Shown here: one piece after another, positions 52,398 to 53,396 of the stretch | How positions within the stretch are numbered: position 1 is the first letter of the stretch | Layout: each line of letters opens with the position of its first letter | Origin: an uncultured Alphaproteobacteria bacterium | Lineage (GTDB): Bacteria > Pseudomonadota > Alphaproteobacteria > HIMB59 | Length of the DNA: 53,396 nt | Reading direction: 5' to 3' | Assembly (NCBI GenBank): GCA_902530745.1 | Contig: CACABO010000003.1 | Span: 1-53,396, forward strand | Position numbers and translations under genes: made by a program | The notes under the pieces: model-generated | The model's input: only the letters and a program-made list of their open reading frames with translations | What the model was told of the DNA's origin: nothing | The model's database searches: none

Positions 52398-53030
52398 ATG
52401 TCAAATTATCAATTATTTCAAAATGACCTGCCAAATAAAGTTTTAAAATCTTTTAAAGGTGACATCTCGATTGACACTGAAACTCTTGGTTTAAACATTA
52501 AAAGAGATAGGCTATGTCTAATTCAATTGAAAAATGAGACAGATAAAAGAGTGTACTTAATAAAATTTGAGGAAGACCTATCTCCGAAATTATCAAAAAA
52601 TATTAAGATATTATTAGAAAATAAAAATCTTACAAAAATTTTTCATTTTGGAAGATTTGATATGGCAGTATTAAAAGAGAATTTAAAAATAAATGTAAAA
52701 AATGTTTTTTGTACAAAAATTGCTTCAAAATTAACACGAACATACTCCTCAAAACATGGTCTTAAAGATTTAGTTTCTGAAATATTAGATATTCAATTAG
52801 ATAAATCAGAACAATCATCTGATTGGAGTAAGAAAAAGCTCACTAAAAAACAAATTGAGTACGCTATGAATGATGTTTTGTATTTGTCAGAAATAAAAAC
52901 TACACTTAATAACAAATTGCTTAATCAAAAAAGATTAAAACTGTTTAAATCAATAATGAAATTTATGGAAGTAAGGGTTGATTTAGATCTTCAAGGGTGG
53001 GGAGAAATAGACATATACGCACATAAATAA
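52398..53030 (+). CDS. rnd: Ribonuclease D-like 3'-5' exonuclease (short, single DEDD domain)
   Basis: 210 residues from the ATG at 52398, chosen because it removes a 12-residue extension that overlaps the divergent gene's start codon and gives the normal N-terminus. DEDD motifs: ISIDTETLGLNI (Exo I), IFHFGRFDMAVLKE (Exo II) and QIEYAMNDVLYLSEI (Exo III with Tyr). There is no HRDC domain, as in many alphaproteobacterial short RNase D proteins. It trims tRNA or other RNA 3' ends. kdsD starts 3 nt downstream. Confidence 0.9.
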   Translation: MSNYQLFQNDLPNKVLKSFKGDISIDTETLGLNIKRDRLCLIQLKNETDKRVYLIKFEEDLSPKLSKNIKILLENKNLTKIFHFGRFDMAVLKENLKINVKNVFCTKIASKLTRTYSSKHGLKDLVSEILDIQLDKSEQSSDWSKKKLTKKQIEYAMNDVLYLSEIKTTLNNKLLNQKRLKLFKSIMKFMEVRVDLDLQGWGEIDIYAHK

Positions 53031-53033
53031 TTA

Positions 53034-53396
53034 ATGAATAAATCCAAAATAAAAAAAGTAGGACAAGAAGTAATAAAGTTAGAATCTATGGCTTTATCTA
53101 AACTTTCTAAAAGTTTAAATAATGACTTTATCAATGCGGTTGAGTTAATCCACGAAATAAGTGGTAAAATAATTATTTCTGGAGTTGGAAAAAGTGGAAA
53201 TATTTCTGGAAAAATTGCTGCTTCATTTACTTCAACAGGTATACCGGCCATCTATTTAAATCCGGTAGACGCTAGTCATGGTGATATGGGCATAGTTGAA
53301 AAAAATGACTTATTGATTATTTTATCTAATTCAGGTGAGTCGCATGAATTGACTGATTTAATTAATTTTTGTAAGAAAAAAAAGATTAAAATTATT
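53034..53396 (+). CDS. kdsD: Arabinose-5-phosphate isomerase KdsD (KpsF/GutQ), partial, 3' end outside window
   Basis: The frame is open from the ATG at 53034 to the right edge (121 codons). N-terminal part of a SIS domain: IIISGVGKSGNISGKIAASF, SHGDMGIVEKNDLLII, SNSGESHEL, exactly as in KdsD/KpsF; the CBS pair would lie beyond the edge. It makes D-arabinose 5-phosphate from ribulose 5-phosphate for KDO. The rnd-kdsD order precedes the lpt/rpoN genes in many alphaproteobacteria. Confidence 0.92.
   Translation, partial: MNKSKIKKVGQEVIKLESMALSKLSKSLNNDFINAVELIHEISGKIIISGVGKSGNISGKIAASFTSTGIPAIYLNPVDASHGDMGIVEKNDLLIILSNSGESHELTDLINFCKKKKIKII

Noticed and set aside
52362-52398. RNase D start at 52362
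   Set aside because: It overlaps the divergent epimerase start codon and adds 12 residues unlike the family; the ATG at 52398 is preferred.
1-53396. CRISPR arrays, insertion sequences, integrases, prophage genes or rRNA genes
   Set aside because: None seen: no spaced direct repeats, transposase or integrase motifs, and no rRNA-like stretch on either strand.

Overview
The window is a compact, very AT-rich bacterial chromosome segment. Gene content and order point to a streamlined marine alphaproteobacterium of the SAR11 / HIMB59 (AEGEAN-169) kind: an FrcBCA-type sugar ABC transporter, SoxBDAG sarcosine oxidase, folate-linked demethylases, the infC-rpmI-rplT-pheS-pheT order, a short RNase D next to kdsD, many 1-8 nt gene overlaps, and no mobile elements. 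The assignment is inference from gene content; there is no 16S gene here. No gap between genes exceeds about 200 bp.

Region 1 (1-22086) is a sugar import and catabolism block. On the left are a sugar permease (cut by the edge), its binding protein and an L-fucose-isomerase-like enzyme, all on the minus strand. Divergent from them is a plus-strand run: two-subunit transketolase, a glycerol-kinase-like FGGY kinase, and frcB-frcC-frcA. Then come an FrcK-like kinase, xylulokinase, a class I (DhnA/LacD-like) aldolase, a PfkB kinase, a D-lyxose-isomerase-like cupin, a 2-hydroxyacid dehydrogenase, an RbsD/FucU mutarotase, ribokinase, an aldo/keto reductase, a Gfo/Idh/MocA oxidoreductase, a ROK kinase, 6-phosphofructokinase and an uncharacterised 2-oxoglutarate oxygenase-like protein. 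The genes suggest that several pentoses and hexoses are isomerised, phosphorylated and fed into the pentose-phosphate and glycolytic routes. No transcriptional regulator gene is visible.

Region 2 (22115-32076) is a one-carbon / N-methyl oxidation block, all on the plus strand: soxB-soxD-soxA-soxG, a dimethylglycine/sarcosine dehydrogenase-like flavoprotein, a MetF-like protein and a DmdA-like GcvT-family protein, closed by a clear intrinsic terminator. Together they should strip methyl groups from methylated amines (and perhaps DMSP or a similar osmolyte) onto tetrahydrofolate.

Region 3 (32092-53396) is mostly housekeeping mixed with cell-surface genes: a small unknown gene, rmuC, a GT9 glycosyltransferase, an OCH1-like glycosyltransferase immediately after a tRNA-Ser(GGA) gene, lepA, pheT, pheS, rplT, rpmI, infC, further GT9 and GT4 glycosyltransferases, an alpha/beta hydrolase, gltB-gltD, uppP, an NDUFA9-like epimerase, RNase D and the start of kdsD.

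The most distinctive features are: the isomerase / FGGY kinase / split-transketolase set, which resembles an apulose-type pathway for an unusual sugar; a second possible ketose-1-phosphate route (lyxose isomerase, PfkB kinase, class I aldolase); predicted leaderless promoters; an anti-Shine-Dalgarno mimic and an ATT-TTG start in front of infC; a start-stop codon pair sitting on the ribosome-binding site of gltD; and near-systematic 3' overlap of convergent genes.
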